From: Brevibacillus sp.
Lineage (GTDB): Bacteria > Bacillota > Bacilli > Brevibacillales > Brevibacillaceae
Direction: 5' to 3'
Assembly (NCBI GenBank): GCA_029240815.1
Contig: JARDZO010000276.1
Location: 1-7,265 of the forward strand
DNA length: 7,265 nt
Part shown: piece after piece, positions 1 to 5,883 of the stretch
How the letters are laid out: each line of letters opens with the position of its first letter
How positions within the stretch are numbered: position 1 is the stretch's first letter
The notes under the pieces: model-generated
Database searches by the model: none
What the model saw: only the letters and a program-made list of their open reading frames with translations
What the model was told of the DNA's origin: nothing
Translations under genes and position numbers: made by a program

Positions 1-521
1 CAAAAGAGCGTTGAAACAAAAGCAACACCGAAACAAGCCGACACATCACAGCGATTTCCGAGAGCACTTCCAAGATAGGTGTCAAAATCGCCTTCACGCA
101 ACAGCATTAAACGGTGGTGCGCCACATCGTAATGGTAAACGCCGGTAGGCAAATCCTCCATCTTCAAATAAATGTATAGTTCGTTAGGGTATAACCCTCC
201 GCCGGAAGGAATCGAGCGTCGGTACATCTGATGTATGAATCCTTCTGCTTCTTCGGCTGAATCCAAGTTGTAAACGGACTGACTCACTTGCACGAGCCCG
301 TATACGTACCAGAGAAAATGTCCGATTCTGCGAAGCTGCTGATTTGCGGGCGCTTCCCTTCCTTCAAGTGTCAGCGGCACTTCCGCAGACAGCTGGATGA
401 CCGGCAAACCGCGATAAAGCTTATATGGAAGCGGCGCGTCTTCCCAATCTGTCTCCCAGTCCGAGGGTTTGACCTTGTCCGGGTCAAAATGCAGCATGTG
501 CAGAAATGCCTTCAGATTCAT
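1..521 (-). CDS. SagB-type FMN-dependent azoline dehydrogenase (N-terminal 173 residues, cut by window edge)
   Basis: This is the oxidase of the TOMM pathway: SagB-family enzymes use FMN to convert thiazolines/oxazolines to aromatic thiazoles/oxazoles on the precursor peptide in the cytoplasm. I translated it directly from the minus strand. The frame is open from ATG (521-519) to the window edge, giving 173 complete codons. The diagnostic nitroreductase/SagB stretch is at residues 101-117 (RRSIPSGGGLYPNELYI), matching the R-x-PSGG-x-LYP-x-E motif that contacts FMN. It is followed by a G-V-Y-H-Y-D turn at about 127-132, also usual in the family. The N-terminal ~90 residues (LYRGLPVIQL near 35-44) match the family's leading segment. 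The start is supported by a G-rich ribosome binding site (AGGGGGG, 529-535) 7 bases upstream. It lies 67 bases after the cyclodehydratase stop on the same strand, so it is probably cotranscribed. The catalytic C-terminal part lies outside the window. Confidence 0.88.
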   Translation of the reverse strand, partial: MNLKAFLHMLHFDPDKVKPSDWETDWEDAPLPYKLYRGLPVIQLSAEVPLTLEGREAPANQQLRRIGHFLWYVYGLVQVSQSVYNLDSAEEAEGFIHQMYRRSIPSGGGLYPNELYIYLKMEDLPTGVYHYDVAHHRLMLLREGDFDTYLGSALGNRCDVSACFGVAFVSTLF

Positions 522-534
522 CCTTTATCCCCCC

Positions 535-560
535 TAAAGCGTTCCCTCAGAAACGCTTTA
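535..560 (-). promoter_or_regulatory. Perfect 9-bp inverted repeat abutting the dehydrogenase ribosome binding site
   Basis: TAAAGCGTT (535-543) and AACGCTTTA (552-560) are exact reverse complements separated by 8 bases. On the minus-strand transcript the hairpin ends where the AGGGGGG ribosome binding site of the SagB-type gene begins. No U-tract follows (the next bases are G), so it is not a standard terminator. It could tune translation or protect a processed mRNA end. A second small stem with a 3-base loop (CGTTTC 585-590, GAAACG 594-599) overlaps the stop codon of the preceding gene. The repeat is seen directly; its role is inferred. Confidence 0.5.
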
Positions 561-588
561 CATAACGACTCTCCATATGTTAAACGTT

Positions 589-2532
589 TCATGGAAACGG
601 ATGCGGATGCGGATTGAGCTGTACAGGCGTCAGGGGTTTTATCGCATATCCTAGTTCCACCGGCACCCTTAACACCCTTTCCAAACCTGTCACACGGCTA
701 AGATGATGTCCGAATGTCATCGGCAGCATGCCCGGAATCAACACTTTCACACAATACAGTCCATTTCGCAAAGTTTCCGGTGTCGACTGGTCCACAACGA
801 TCACATCCAGGTTCAATCTTCGGAAAGCCTGGAGGAACACGTCCAGATCGTCTGTTAGATCTGCATACCTGGCCTTTGGCTTAAACTCCTCGTCAAACGT
901 TCGCAACGGTCGATTCTCATCCAATAAAAACTGGAGGCGTTCCTCGGCTTGCGGCAAGCTGTACAGCATAGAATGGTCTTCCATGAGCCGCACCTGGAAC
1001 GGATCGTGGAGCATTTGTTCATACGAGCTCCGGTTCTCTTCAAATTTCTCGCTAAACGTCATCAACATGGCTGCAACCTCATGGATCGCGCTTTTCACCG
1101 CCCGCACAGGGTCCGGATGAGCTCCTGCCGCACAGATGAGGTTTACTCCCTTTTGCGTCCTGTTTTTAGCCAAAACCCATACGCTTGGGATTCCATGCTC
1201 CATCGTTGAGTTAAACAAATGCACATCATAACCTGCCACCACCTGCAAACGCTCCAACATCAACCACAATTCCCGATCATCGACCGAATAAGGGTCTAGC
1301 CGCGGAATAGGCAACTGTGCGTACCAGGTCAGAAGGAACGAATCCCGCTCAACCACTTCCAAAATACCGTAAAAAATCGCTTCCTCTAAGCTGCCACCCA
1401 GTGCGCAACCATTGGAAGTTTCATAGACAAAACCATTGCCGCAGCCCGAACTGTAGTAAGCGAGCAGCTCCGGTACAAGAATTGGACGCTCCTGCAAAAA
1501 CGAATAACCCCATACCCAATCGATTGACCGGTCAGGATCAAACGGCTTGAACGGAAAATCAGGACGCTCATACTGTTCCTTTTCGTGCACGCCTACATGC
1601 ACGGGATCAAGCGCGTGGTCTCTCAAATTGTAGAAGCTATCGCGGACTACCGTCCGTTTGCCGCGGGGAGATAGACCACAGTAACGCTCCAGCCCCTCCA
1701 AAATGGCTGTCAGTTCGCTATCCGCATAGGAATGAGTCCGACCTGCACATCCCTCATCCCCCCCGAACAACGGCAGATTAATGCTCGAGTCTGAAAAAGG
1801 TGATACAAGATCAAGCATTTTCCCGTTTAAGAAACCCGTCCTGAAATCCAGATACTCTTTGGCCAGAACTCTCTTCAGTTCATCCATTGGGCGGCACCTG
1901 TAACTATCGGCGCTAATCTTTGGACTTGGTTTAAGCGAAATACGGGATGCTTCCGCAGAATCGTCAGGCAATCGACTGCAGACCGGACACAGCGGGTCGG
2001 GTAGAATGAGATGACGCGAGCTTTTCAGCGTTTGCAGATTGATCAAGAAAACCCGGCCTTCCGTTTGAGCACCCCTGCTTTGCAATACCCTTAGTGCTTC
2101 GTCGACAAGCAGGTGAGCTACCTGCAAAAGTCCCGTGCGTGATGCCCAAGAGTCACACGGTATTCCACCTTGCGCCGATAGCCTCATCTGCAGCTCCCAC
2201 ATTTCCTTGCGGTCGCTTCCAGCCATTAGGCGCCGGAAGTCACCGCATTGGGAGCACCCCGACGTACCCGCGCGAACGAGAGGTCCGACAACTCCCTCGC
2301 CATAAGAGACAAAACCGCGCAGCCAAGGCGTTCCGGACTGTTGAAACACTTCTTCTGCCTTGAGATGAACGGCTGGATTCCACCCATCGTTCAATACCAG
2401 CGCCAATTGTACAGCTTCCGGAACAGCTGATTCGAGATCGGGCTGACGCACGACCCGGTATTGGACGGACAACTCCTCACACACGAGTTCAGCGAGCAGC
2501 CCTTCTCCGATCACAGAGACGATACCGTTCAT
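589..2532 (-). CDS. Fused E1-like/YcaO cyclodehydratase (TOMM 'C-D' fusion protein)
   Basis: This is the ATP-dependent cyclodehydratase that turns Cys/Ser/Thr of the precursor core into azolines. It has 647 residues, normal for the fused form. Residues 1-190 are an E1-like domain: IGEG near 8-11, GPLVRAGTSGC near 83-93, and two CxxC pairs (C93/C96, C182/C185) forming the expected structural zinc site. Residues ~225-647 are the YcaO domain. Acidic ATP/Mg-binding motifs are SYADSE...E279-x-x-E282-R at 268-283, and GGSLEEA...E392-x-x-E395-R-D at 379-397. HGIPSVWV is at 446-453 and IPGMLPMTFG at 599-608. The protein ends in a Pro-rich tail PHPHPFP (641-647); such PxPxP C-termini are known to matter for YcaO catalysis. 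No RRE-like domain is seen, so leader binding is probably supplied by the F protein upstream. The ATG overlaps the F-protein stop as ATGA, with GAGGAGG (2540-2546) 7 bases upstream, which suggests translational coupling. It corresponds to HcaD of the heterocycloanthracin system. Confidence 0.94.
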   Translation of the reverse strand: MNGIVSVIGEGLLAELVCEELSVQYRVVRQPDLESAVPEAVQLALVLNDGWNPAVHLKAEEVFQQSGTPWLRGFVSYGEGVVGPLVRAGTSGCSQCGDFRRLMAGSDRKEMWELQMRLSAQGGIPCDSWASRTGLLQVAHLLVDEALRVLQSRGAQTEGRVFLINLQTLKSSRHLILPDPLCPVCSRLPDDSAEASRISLKPSPKISADSYRCRPMDELKRVLAKEYLDFRTGFLNGKMLDLVSPFSDSSINLPLFGGDEGCAGRTHSYADSELTAILEGLERYCGLSPRGKRTVVRDSFYNLRDHALDPVHVGVHEKEQYERPDFPFKPFDPDRSIDWVWGYSFLQERPILVPELLAYYSSGCGNGFVYETSNGCALGGSLEEAIFYGILEVVERDSFLLTWYAQLPIPRLDPYSVDDRELWLMLERLQVVAGYDVHLFNSTMEHGIPSVWVLAKNRTQKGVNLICAAGAHPDPVRAVKSAIHEVAAMLMTFSEKFEENRSSYEQMLHDPFQVRLMEDHSMLYSLPQAEERLQFLLDENRPLRTFDEEFKPKARYADLTDDLDVFLQAFRRLNLDVIVVDQSTPETLRNGLYCVKVLIPGMLPMTFGHHLSRVTGLERVLRVPVELGYAIKPLTPVQLNPHPHPFP

Positions 2533-4481
2533 AGGGATTCCTCCTCTCGCACAGACACGCCAAACGCTCCTACGAGTCCCTCTTTCAAAAACGGTTCGAA
2601 GGTCAGATCTGCGACCAGAATCCGCTTCTGATTCCTTTTAAGAATTTGCAAAGCGGCTTGCAGCATATTCGGGTATTCGGTCTCGTCAACCGCATGGATC
2701 GTTATGCTCTGAGTCCCTACATCTTGCACTTTTACAGATGGTTGCTCTGTCGCTTGCACCGTGAGGAATGCCTCTTTGTTTTGGGCCTTCAGCAGCGCTT
2801 GCTGCAGCGCCTTCCGCAACGCCGTTGTTCGATTTAAGCCGACGCAGCCATACCAACTCCCGTTTGTACCGACCCAAACCGTAGGAAAGCCCGCCACTTT
2901 CTCGCCTAATCCAATTACCGTCTCCTCATGCATAATAGTCAACACACGCAAATAATGACGGCAGGTTTGATCTTCTACCGTACTCAGATTTACTCGAGAT
3001 ACTTCAGGCTCACCAGCTTTCAACTGCTTGACCATTGCCTCAGTCAACCATTTTTCTAAACCGCGACAGACGCCTTTCTCTAACGTTTCTCCCGCTCCGA
3101 CGCCTATATATTCGAACTCCTGCGACTGACCCCCGGATCCCTGAAGCAAGGGAGGCTTCGTCAAGTACAGATCAGCCATTCGCGACACATAAGATTCGAG
3201 CCCGACCAGACCCGCTTCTATCCGTGCCTCCACGTGCGTCAGACCCGGGCAGACGATCTCCGGGAGCAGCTCAGCCGGTCCTTCCGACAGCGGATCGACT
3301 GCCTGCACAATGCACAGACAGAGCGGAAGCTGCTTTAACTCTCCCTCGTCCCATCTATGGAAAATACCCGTAACGGGAGATGTTAACTGGCTGAAATAAG
3401 ACATCAGTTCGCTCGATCCCTTCGTGCCCTGTCCCTGATCGAGCCACAAATCGATAGTGTGCACCCATTCGGCTGACGGACGTCCATTCAACAGCGGATG
3501 AGGAAGGAACGGATGCCAACTTCCCTCCATCGTCTCCAGATCGAGCAGATACACTTTATTATTCAGTTCCGATTGGGTCACACCCGTAACCGATTTGAGC
3601 CATTCAAATACAATCGCGTTCGCTAGCATCGCTTCTGATGTGGATGAGACTGCATGCAGCTCGGGATCTTTGATTATTGCCGAACGGTGCACGCGGCGCC
3701 ATGCCGACTCCAGACAACCTTCCGTTTCCGGATGCACCAGTGGTCCCGCCATTCCCGCTTGCCCCAGAATTTGTGCAGGAAGCAGCACCTTCTTCTCCAC
3801 CCTGCAAGCATTGTGAATAGCCCGCAGTTCTTCGATATTGCCTTCTCGTGAAACGTAGAGTATGGAATCATACGGCCGTACGACTTCACGCCAAGCCATG
3901 CCCCCCTCTTCGGGCAGGGTGACCTCCTCCACCTCGACTTCGGTGTCTGTTCTGTGGGCATGTGCAACGAGCTCAGACAACCGCTGCCGGTTAGTCGTTT
4001 CCGGGTTAGTGATCAGCATGTTGAACTGGGCCAATCCGGATTCCAACAAAGCTGCGAAGAGCGAGACGAAAAAAGGACCTGAACCGACAGCCAACACTTT
4101 CCCCTGACGATAAGTCTGAAAACGGTATGCGCCTGAACCACCAAAACTGTCTAAAAATTCGATTTGAGAAGCATACTTTTGGAGAACATTAACCGATAAT
4201 TGATGCTGACGGTCTTGACTCACATCACGGACGAAGCCATTACCATACAACACCTCCGCGATTTCATACATCAGCTTCCGATATTCATCCGGCAACCCTT
4301 CTGTCAAATCCCCCATCGTATGCTCACCATTAAACTCCGGCATCAACTTTTCAATCCATTGATCGATTGTACTGCCTTCCATCCGGAACGAGCCAACATT
4401 GTTCCGAAAATAGACGCCCCCGTTTGGATCAGGAAGAAAAAACGTATCCCCTTTCACTTTCAGACGCATAGAAGAATTCAA
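2529..4481 (-). CDS. Ocin-ThiF-like TOMM F protein (leader-peptide-binding bacteriocin maturation protein)
   Basis: This auxiliary protein binds the precursor leader and delivers it to the cyclodehydratase, as shown for HcaF in heterocycloanthracin-type systems. It has 650 residues. Residues ~7-88 resemble a PqqD-like RRE winged helix (three strands, GGVYFRNNVGSFRMEG, then helices ending NGFVRDV). Residues ~127-335 are E1/ThiF-like, with a Rossmann start GKVLAVGSGPF (127-137) and GPLVHPETEGC (246-256). Of the four zinc cysteines in the neighbouring cyclodehydratase only C256 has a counterpart; the others align with S259, L331 and R334. Residues ~357-645 align by eye with the YcaO domain of the next gene but lack most of its acidic ATP-binding residues (see findings). 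The start is TTG at 4481, chosen because GAGGAGG (4490-4496) sits 8 bases upstream; the first in-frame ATG (residue 5) would be too far away. It overlaps the downstream cyclodehydratase gene by 4 bases. Family assignment is strong; lack of catalysis is inferred. Confidence 0.92.
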   Translation of the reverse strand: MNSSMRLKVKGDTFFLPDPNGGVYFRNNVGSFRMEGSTIDQWIEKLMPEFNGEHTMGDLTEGLPDEYRKLMYEIAEVLYGNGFVRDVSQDRQHQLSVNVLQKYASQIEFLDSFGGSGAYRFQTYRQGKVLAVGSGPFFVSLFAALLESGLAQFNMLITNPETTNRQRLSELVAHAHRTDTEVEVEEVTLPEEGGMAWREVVRPYDSILYVSREGNIEELRAIHNACRVEKKVLLPAQILGQAGMAGPLVHPETEGCLESAWRRVHRSAIIKDPELHAVSSTSEAMLANAIVFEWLKSVTGVTQSELNNKVYLLDLETMEGSWHPFLPHPLLNGRPSAEWVHTIDLWLDQGQGTKGSSELMSYFSQLTSPVTGIFHRWDEGELKQLPLCLCIVQAVDPLSEGPAELLPEIVCPGLTHVEARIEAGLVGLESYVSRMADLYLTKPPLLQGSGGQSQEFEYIGVGAGETLEKGVCRGLEKWLTEAMVKQLKAGEPEVSRVNLSTVEDQTCRHYLRVLTIMHEETVIGLGEKVAGFPTVWVGTNGSWYGCVGLNRTTALRKALQQALLKAQNKEAFLTVQATEQPSVKVQDVGTQSITIHAVDETEYPNMLQAALQILKRNQKRILVADLTFEPFLKEGLVGAFGVSVREEESL

Positions 4482-4489
4482 ATATCATT

Positions 4490-4496
4490 CCTCCTC
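4490..4496 (-). promoter_or_regulatory. Ribosome binding site that fixes the TTG start of the F protein
   Basis: The minus strand reads GAGGAGG, followed after 8 bases by TTG (4481-4479). The only nearby ATG within 8 bases is in another frame and would leave the F-protein frame. The in-frame ATG at residue 5 is about 20 bases from this site, too far for efficient initiation. Confidence 0.8.
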
Positions 4497-4556
4497 AACC
4501 ATTTTTGCAAGTCATTCCCCATCTAATGGTATGTATTACGTTTTGTCCCTCATGCT

Positions 4557-4600
4557 AAAAAATAAAAATTGCCCCTGCAGGCTGAATCGCTTACAGGAGC
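4557..4600 (-). terminator. Rho-independent terminator/attenuator between precursor and maturation genes
   Basis: On the minus strand GCTCCTG (4600-4594) pairs with CAGGGGC (4577-4571) through one G-U pair. Partial inner pairing and a short loop are followed by AATTTTTATTTTTT (4570-4557). It lies 38 bases after the precursor stop and about 75 bases before the F-protein start. I found no convincing promoter in the remaining space up to 4482. The simplest reading is partial read-through, giving much more precursor than enzyme mRNA, as at the sagA-sagB boundary of streptolysin S. The hairpin and U-tract are seen; the degree of read-through is inferred. Confidence 0.8.
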
Positions 4601-4638
4601 ATCTCTTACCTCAGCTAGCCATTCTTTCGTTCAAAAAA

Positions 4639-4908
4639 TTAGCGGCACCGGGCACAGTTTCCGCATCGGACGCAGTTGCTGCATCGGAAACAGTTGCCGC
4701 ATTGGACACAATTGCTGCACCGGAAACAGTTAAAGCATTGGGAACAATTACAATTACTGCAAAAACCGACGCAAAAACCGAAGCAAATTCCAACGCACAG
4801 GCGATCTCCCGCAGGAACATTTTGACCTTGACCATCCGCCTGCGTCATCCCGCTAGCATTGAAATTGCTGACTTTCAGTTTCTGAAGATCCTTTTTGAAA
4901 TCAGTCAT
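4639..4908 (-). CDS. Heterocycloanthracin/sonorensin-type TOMM precursor peptide
   Basis: This is the ribosomal substrate of the neighbouring enzymes, 89 residues long. The leader (about residues 1-37) starts MTDFKKDLQKLKVSNF, with an F-x3-L-x2-L pattern of the kind RRE domains recognise, then a Gly/Gln/Asn-rich linker. The core (38-89) has 17 cysteines. Residues 38-50 repeat Cys every fourth position (CVGI, CFGF, CVGF, C). From 55 to 88 Cys occurs every third residue without a break, 12 in all. The core also has Ser51, 56, 65 and 77 and no Thr. It carries several Arg and no acidic residue. The ATG at 4908 is chosen because GGAGGT (4916-4921) lies 7 bases upstream; an earlier in-frame TTG at 4923 lies within that ribosome binding site. 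It is followed by a terminator and then by F protein, cyclodehydratase and dehydrogenase genes on the same strand. The leader cleavage site and the number of modified residues cannot be read from sequence. Confidence 0.93.
   Translation of the reverse strand: MTDFKKDLQKLKVSNFNASGMTQADGQGQNVPAGDRLCVGICFGFCVGFCSNCNCSQCFNCFRCSNCVQCGNCFRCSNCVRCGNCARCR
4657..4728 (-). repeat. Two tandem 36-bp repeats inside the precursor core
   Basis: Units at 4693-4728 and 4657-4692 both encode C-F-R-C-S-N-C-V-(Q/R)-C-G-N. By my count they differ at 5 of 36 bases, and only one change (CAA to CGA, Gln to Arg) alters the peptide. This fits duplication followed by selection on the protein sequence. It is part of the coding sequence, not a separate element. 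Confidence 0.85.
4762..4797 (-). repeat. Three tandem 12-bp repeats (CxGx units) at the start of the core
   Basis: Residues 38-49 are encoded by three 12-base units, TGC GTT GGA ATT, TGC TTC GGT TTT and TGC GTC GGT TTT, giving CVGI, CFGF and CVGF. This hydrophobic four-residue register differs from the three-residue register of the rest of the core. Confidence 0.75.
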
Positions 4909-4915
4909 TATTGGT

Positions 4916-4921
4916 ACCTCC
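4916..4921 (-). promoter_or_regulatory. Ribosome binding site of the precursor gene
   Basis: The minus strand reads GGAGGT with 7 bases to the ATG at 4908. It decides the start, since an upstream in-frame TTG (4923-4921) would overlap this site and have no ribosome binding site of its own. Confidence 0.85.
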
Positions 4922-4976
4922 AATTAATTGTTTTTTTACCCTGCAATATGCTATGAAATGATCTCCGCTAATGTGC

Positions 4977-5004
4977 CTCATAACAGACGTCTAGAAGTTA
5001 ACAA
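4977..5004 (-). promoter_or_regulatory. Candidate sigma-A-type promoter of the precursor gene, with a palindrome in the spacer
   Basis: On the minus strand TTGTTA (5004-4999) and TATGAG (4982-4977) are spaced 16 bases apart; each matches the consensus at 4 of 6 positions. The spacer contains the 8-bp palindrome AGACGTCT (4985-4992), a possible operator. It would give a leader RNA of roughly 60 bases before the precursor ATG, starting after the terminator of the VOC gene. The match is weak and other hexamer pairs are possible. Confidence 0.25.
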
Positions 5005-5013
5005 TTTGAATGC

Positions 5014-5043
5014 AAAAAAATCCCCCTACGAAAAGCAGGAGGA
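5014..5043 (-). terminator. Rho-independent terminator of the VOC-fold gene
   Basis: The minus strand reads TCCTCCTGC (5043-5035), a TTTTC loop, then GTAGGGGGA (5029-5021) and seven T (5020-5014). That is a 9-bp stem with two G-U pairs. It lies 65 bases after the VOC gene stop and insulates the precursor gene from upstream transcription, so the precursor needs its own promoter between about 4922 and 5013. Confidence 0.85.
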
Positions 5044-5108
5044 AAGCAAGTTGAGAATTCATCTGTAATTATTCACCGCTTCACCTTATAAAACTCATGA
5101 AAACAGCT

Positions 5109-5459
5109 TCAATCGAACGATTCAGCGATTTCATGCACGTTACCAAACGGATCAACGAAAGCAGCATATCGCCCTTGAGTAGGTTTATCATGCAAAAATT
5201 GAATACCCTTTTCCTTCATTTCCTTATAAGTTTGCTCAATAGATACGACCTCAAACACCAAAACTGTTCTAGCCTCGTTTGAATAATCTCCAATTTCTTT
5301 GGTCTTCTCACACTTAAAAGCTATAAGCTGACAGCCGTCAAGGGCAAATACAAGCTTATTTTCTTGCTCTAAGAGTGTTTGCAAACCCAGCAATTCAGAA
5401 TAAAACCATCTCGCCTTTGTCATGTCATTGACGAAAATCATTATATGTCCTAGTTTCAT
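5109..5459 (-). CDS. VOC-superfamily (glyoxalase/bleomycin-resistance fold) protein
   Basis: This is a 116-residue single-module VOC protein. The fold is recognised from MKLGHIMIFVNDMTKARWFYSELLGL at the N-terminus (beta strand, then the helix with the usual FY-x-x-LLGL), VLVFEV at ~67-72, and FVDPFGNVHEIAE at ~101-113, matching the family's F-x-DP-x-GN-x-x-E ending. Potential metal ligands are H5, E70 and E110, as in glyoxalase-type members. Substrate and reaction cannot be assigned. The ATG at 5459 is preferred over an in-frame GTG at 5480, which would add seven residues. Neither start is well supported: an AAGGGG sits about 12 bases before the ATG, and the GTG has none. The gene points the same way as the TOMM operon but is separated from it by a good terminator and is more AT-rich. 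A role in handling or resisting the azole peptide is possible but unproven. Confidence 0.85.
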   Translation of the reverse strand: MKLGHIMIFVNDMTKARWFYSELLGLQTLLEQENKLVFALDGCQLIAFKCEKTKEIGDYSNEARTVLVFEVVSIEQTYKEMKEKGIQFLHDKPTQGRYAAFVDPFGNVHEIAESFD

Positions 5460-5492
5460 AAGGCTATGCTGCCCCTTCACTTTTTTGAGGAT

Positions 5493-5507
5493 ACCATTTT
5501 CTATGGT
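5493..5507 (-). repeat. Small inverted repeat just upstream of the VOC gene
   Basis: ACCAT (5493-5497) and ATGGT (5503-5507) are exact reverse complements around a 5-base centre, about 34 bases upstream of the VOC ATG. It could be part of an operator or leader hairpin, but at 5 bp it may be chance. Confidence 0.25.
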
Positions 5508-5531
5508 CAGTTGTACTTAGATTCCGAAATG

Positions 5532-5549
5532 AATAATAGATCGATTATT
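5532..5549. promoter_or_regulatory. 18-bp near-perfect palindrome upstream of the VOC gene (candidate operator)
   Basis: AATAATAGATCGATTATT is palindromic at 8 of 9 base pairs; only 5538/5543 mismatch. It lies about 75-90 bases upstream of the VOC gene start. Such AT-rich dyads are typical binding sites of dimeric helix-turn-helix repressors. Directly beside it, 5551-5580 can form a 10-bp stem with a 2-base bulge (TTTGA AGCTT against AAGCT-ta-TCAAA). I could not place a convincing promoter, so the operator role is inferred. Confidence 0.4.
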
Positions 5550-5654
5550 GTTTGAAGCTTTGACAGCTAAGCTTATCAAAGTCTCTCATTCATTTTGCAT
5601 GGTTTCTCTCTGCAAACTAATTCTCGTTTGTTCCCAGTAGCCTTCTTCCCCGTG

Positions 5655-5843
5655 TTAATTTATTTGACTTACAGAAACTATATTAACACATATTGGAACT
5701 ATCGTAGCAATAGGTAAGCGTTTGATGTGATCTCCAGCTTTTCCCCTGTTCACACGGAGCGTGCCAGTTTCCAAAGCACTCCGCGTACCATCTAACTGAA
5801 TTACTAGATCATAAGTTCCACGATACTCATGGATATGGGGTTG
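5655..5843 (-). pseudogene. Possible 3' remnant of an unidentified gene (62 open codons, no start)
   Basis: Between two in-frame stops (5846-5844 and 5657-5655) the minus strand keeps 62 sense codons that read like protein: YDLVIQLDGT, then ALETGTLRVNRGKAGDHIKR, LPIATIVPICVN. There is no start codon with a ribosome binding site, and a terminator sits just upstream, so if real this is a truncated C-terminal fragment. The predicted peptide is beta-strand-rich. I do not recognise the family. An 8-bp inverted repeat (GTGTTAAT 5652-5659, ATTAACAC 5682-5689) covers its end. Chance open frame is a real alternative. Confidence 0.3.
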
Positions 5844-5883
5844 TTAGATTGGCTCCAGTACATGCCTGTTAGTAGAGCGAACT

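Noticed and set aside
288..617. Plus-strand 109-codon frame
   Set aside because: It lies antisense to the SagB-type gene and the cyclodehydratase end, whose protein motifs are clear.
4657..4797. CRISPR-like regular repeats
   Set aside because: The periodicity is 3, 12 and 36 bases within a coding frame, with no spacers.
4611..4835. Alternative minus-strand frame in the precursor (74 codons)
   Set aside because: A frame shadow of the tandem repeats (SDAATVSDAAT-like). The Cys-rich frame has the start signal and fits the neighbouring enzymes.
4639..4923. Longer precursor starting at an in-frame TTG (94 residues)
   Set aside because: The TTG overlaps the GGAGGT ribosome binding site that is well placed for the ATG at 4908, and it has no ribosome binding site of its own.
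4531..4956. Plus-strand 141-codon frame across the precursor
   Set aside because: Its Ala/Thr/Val-rich repeats are the complement of the Cys codon repeats. It has no ribosome binding site and no family resemblance.
5460..5480. GTG start adding seven residues to the VOC protein
   Set aside because: No ribosome binding site precedes the GTG, and the VOC fold begins at the ATG (MKLGHI).
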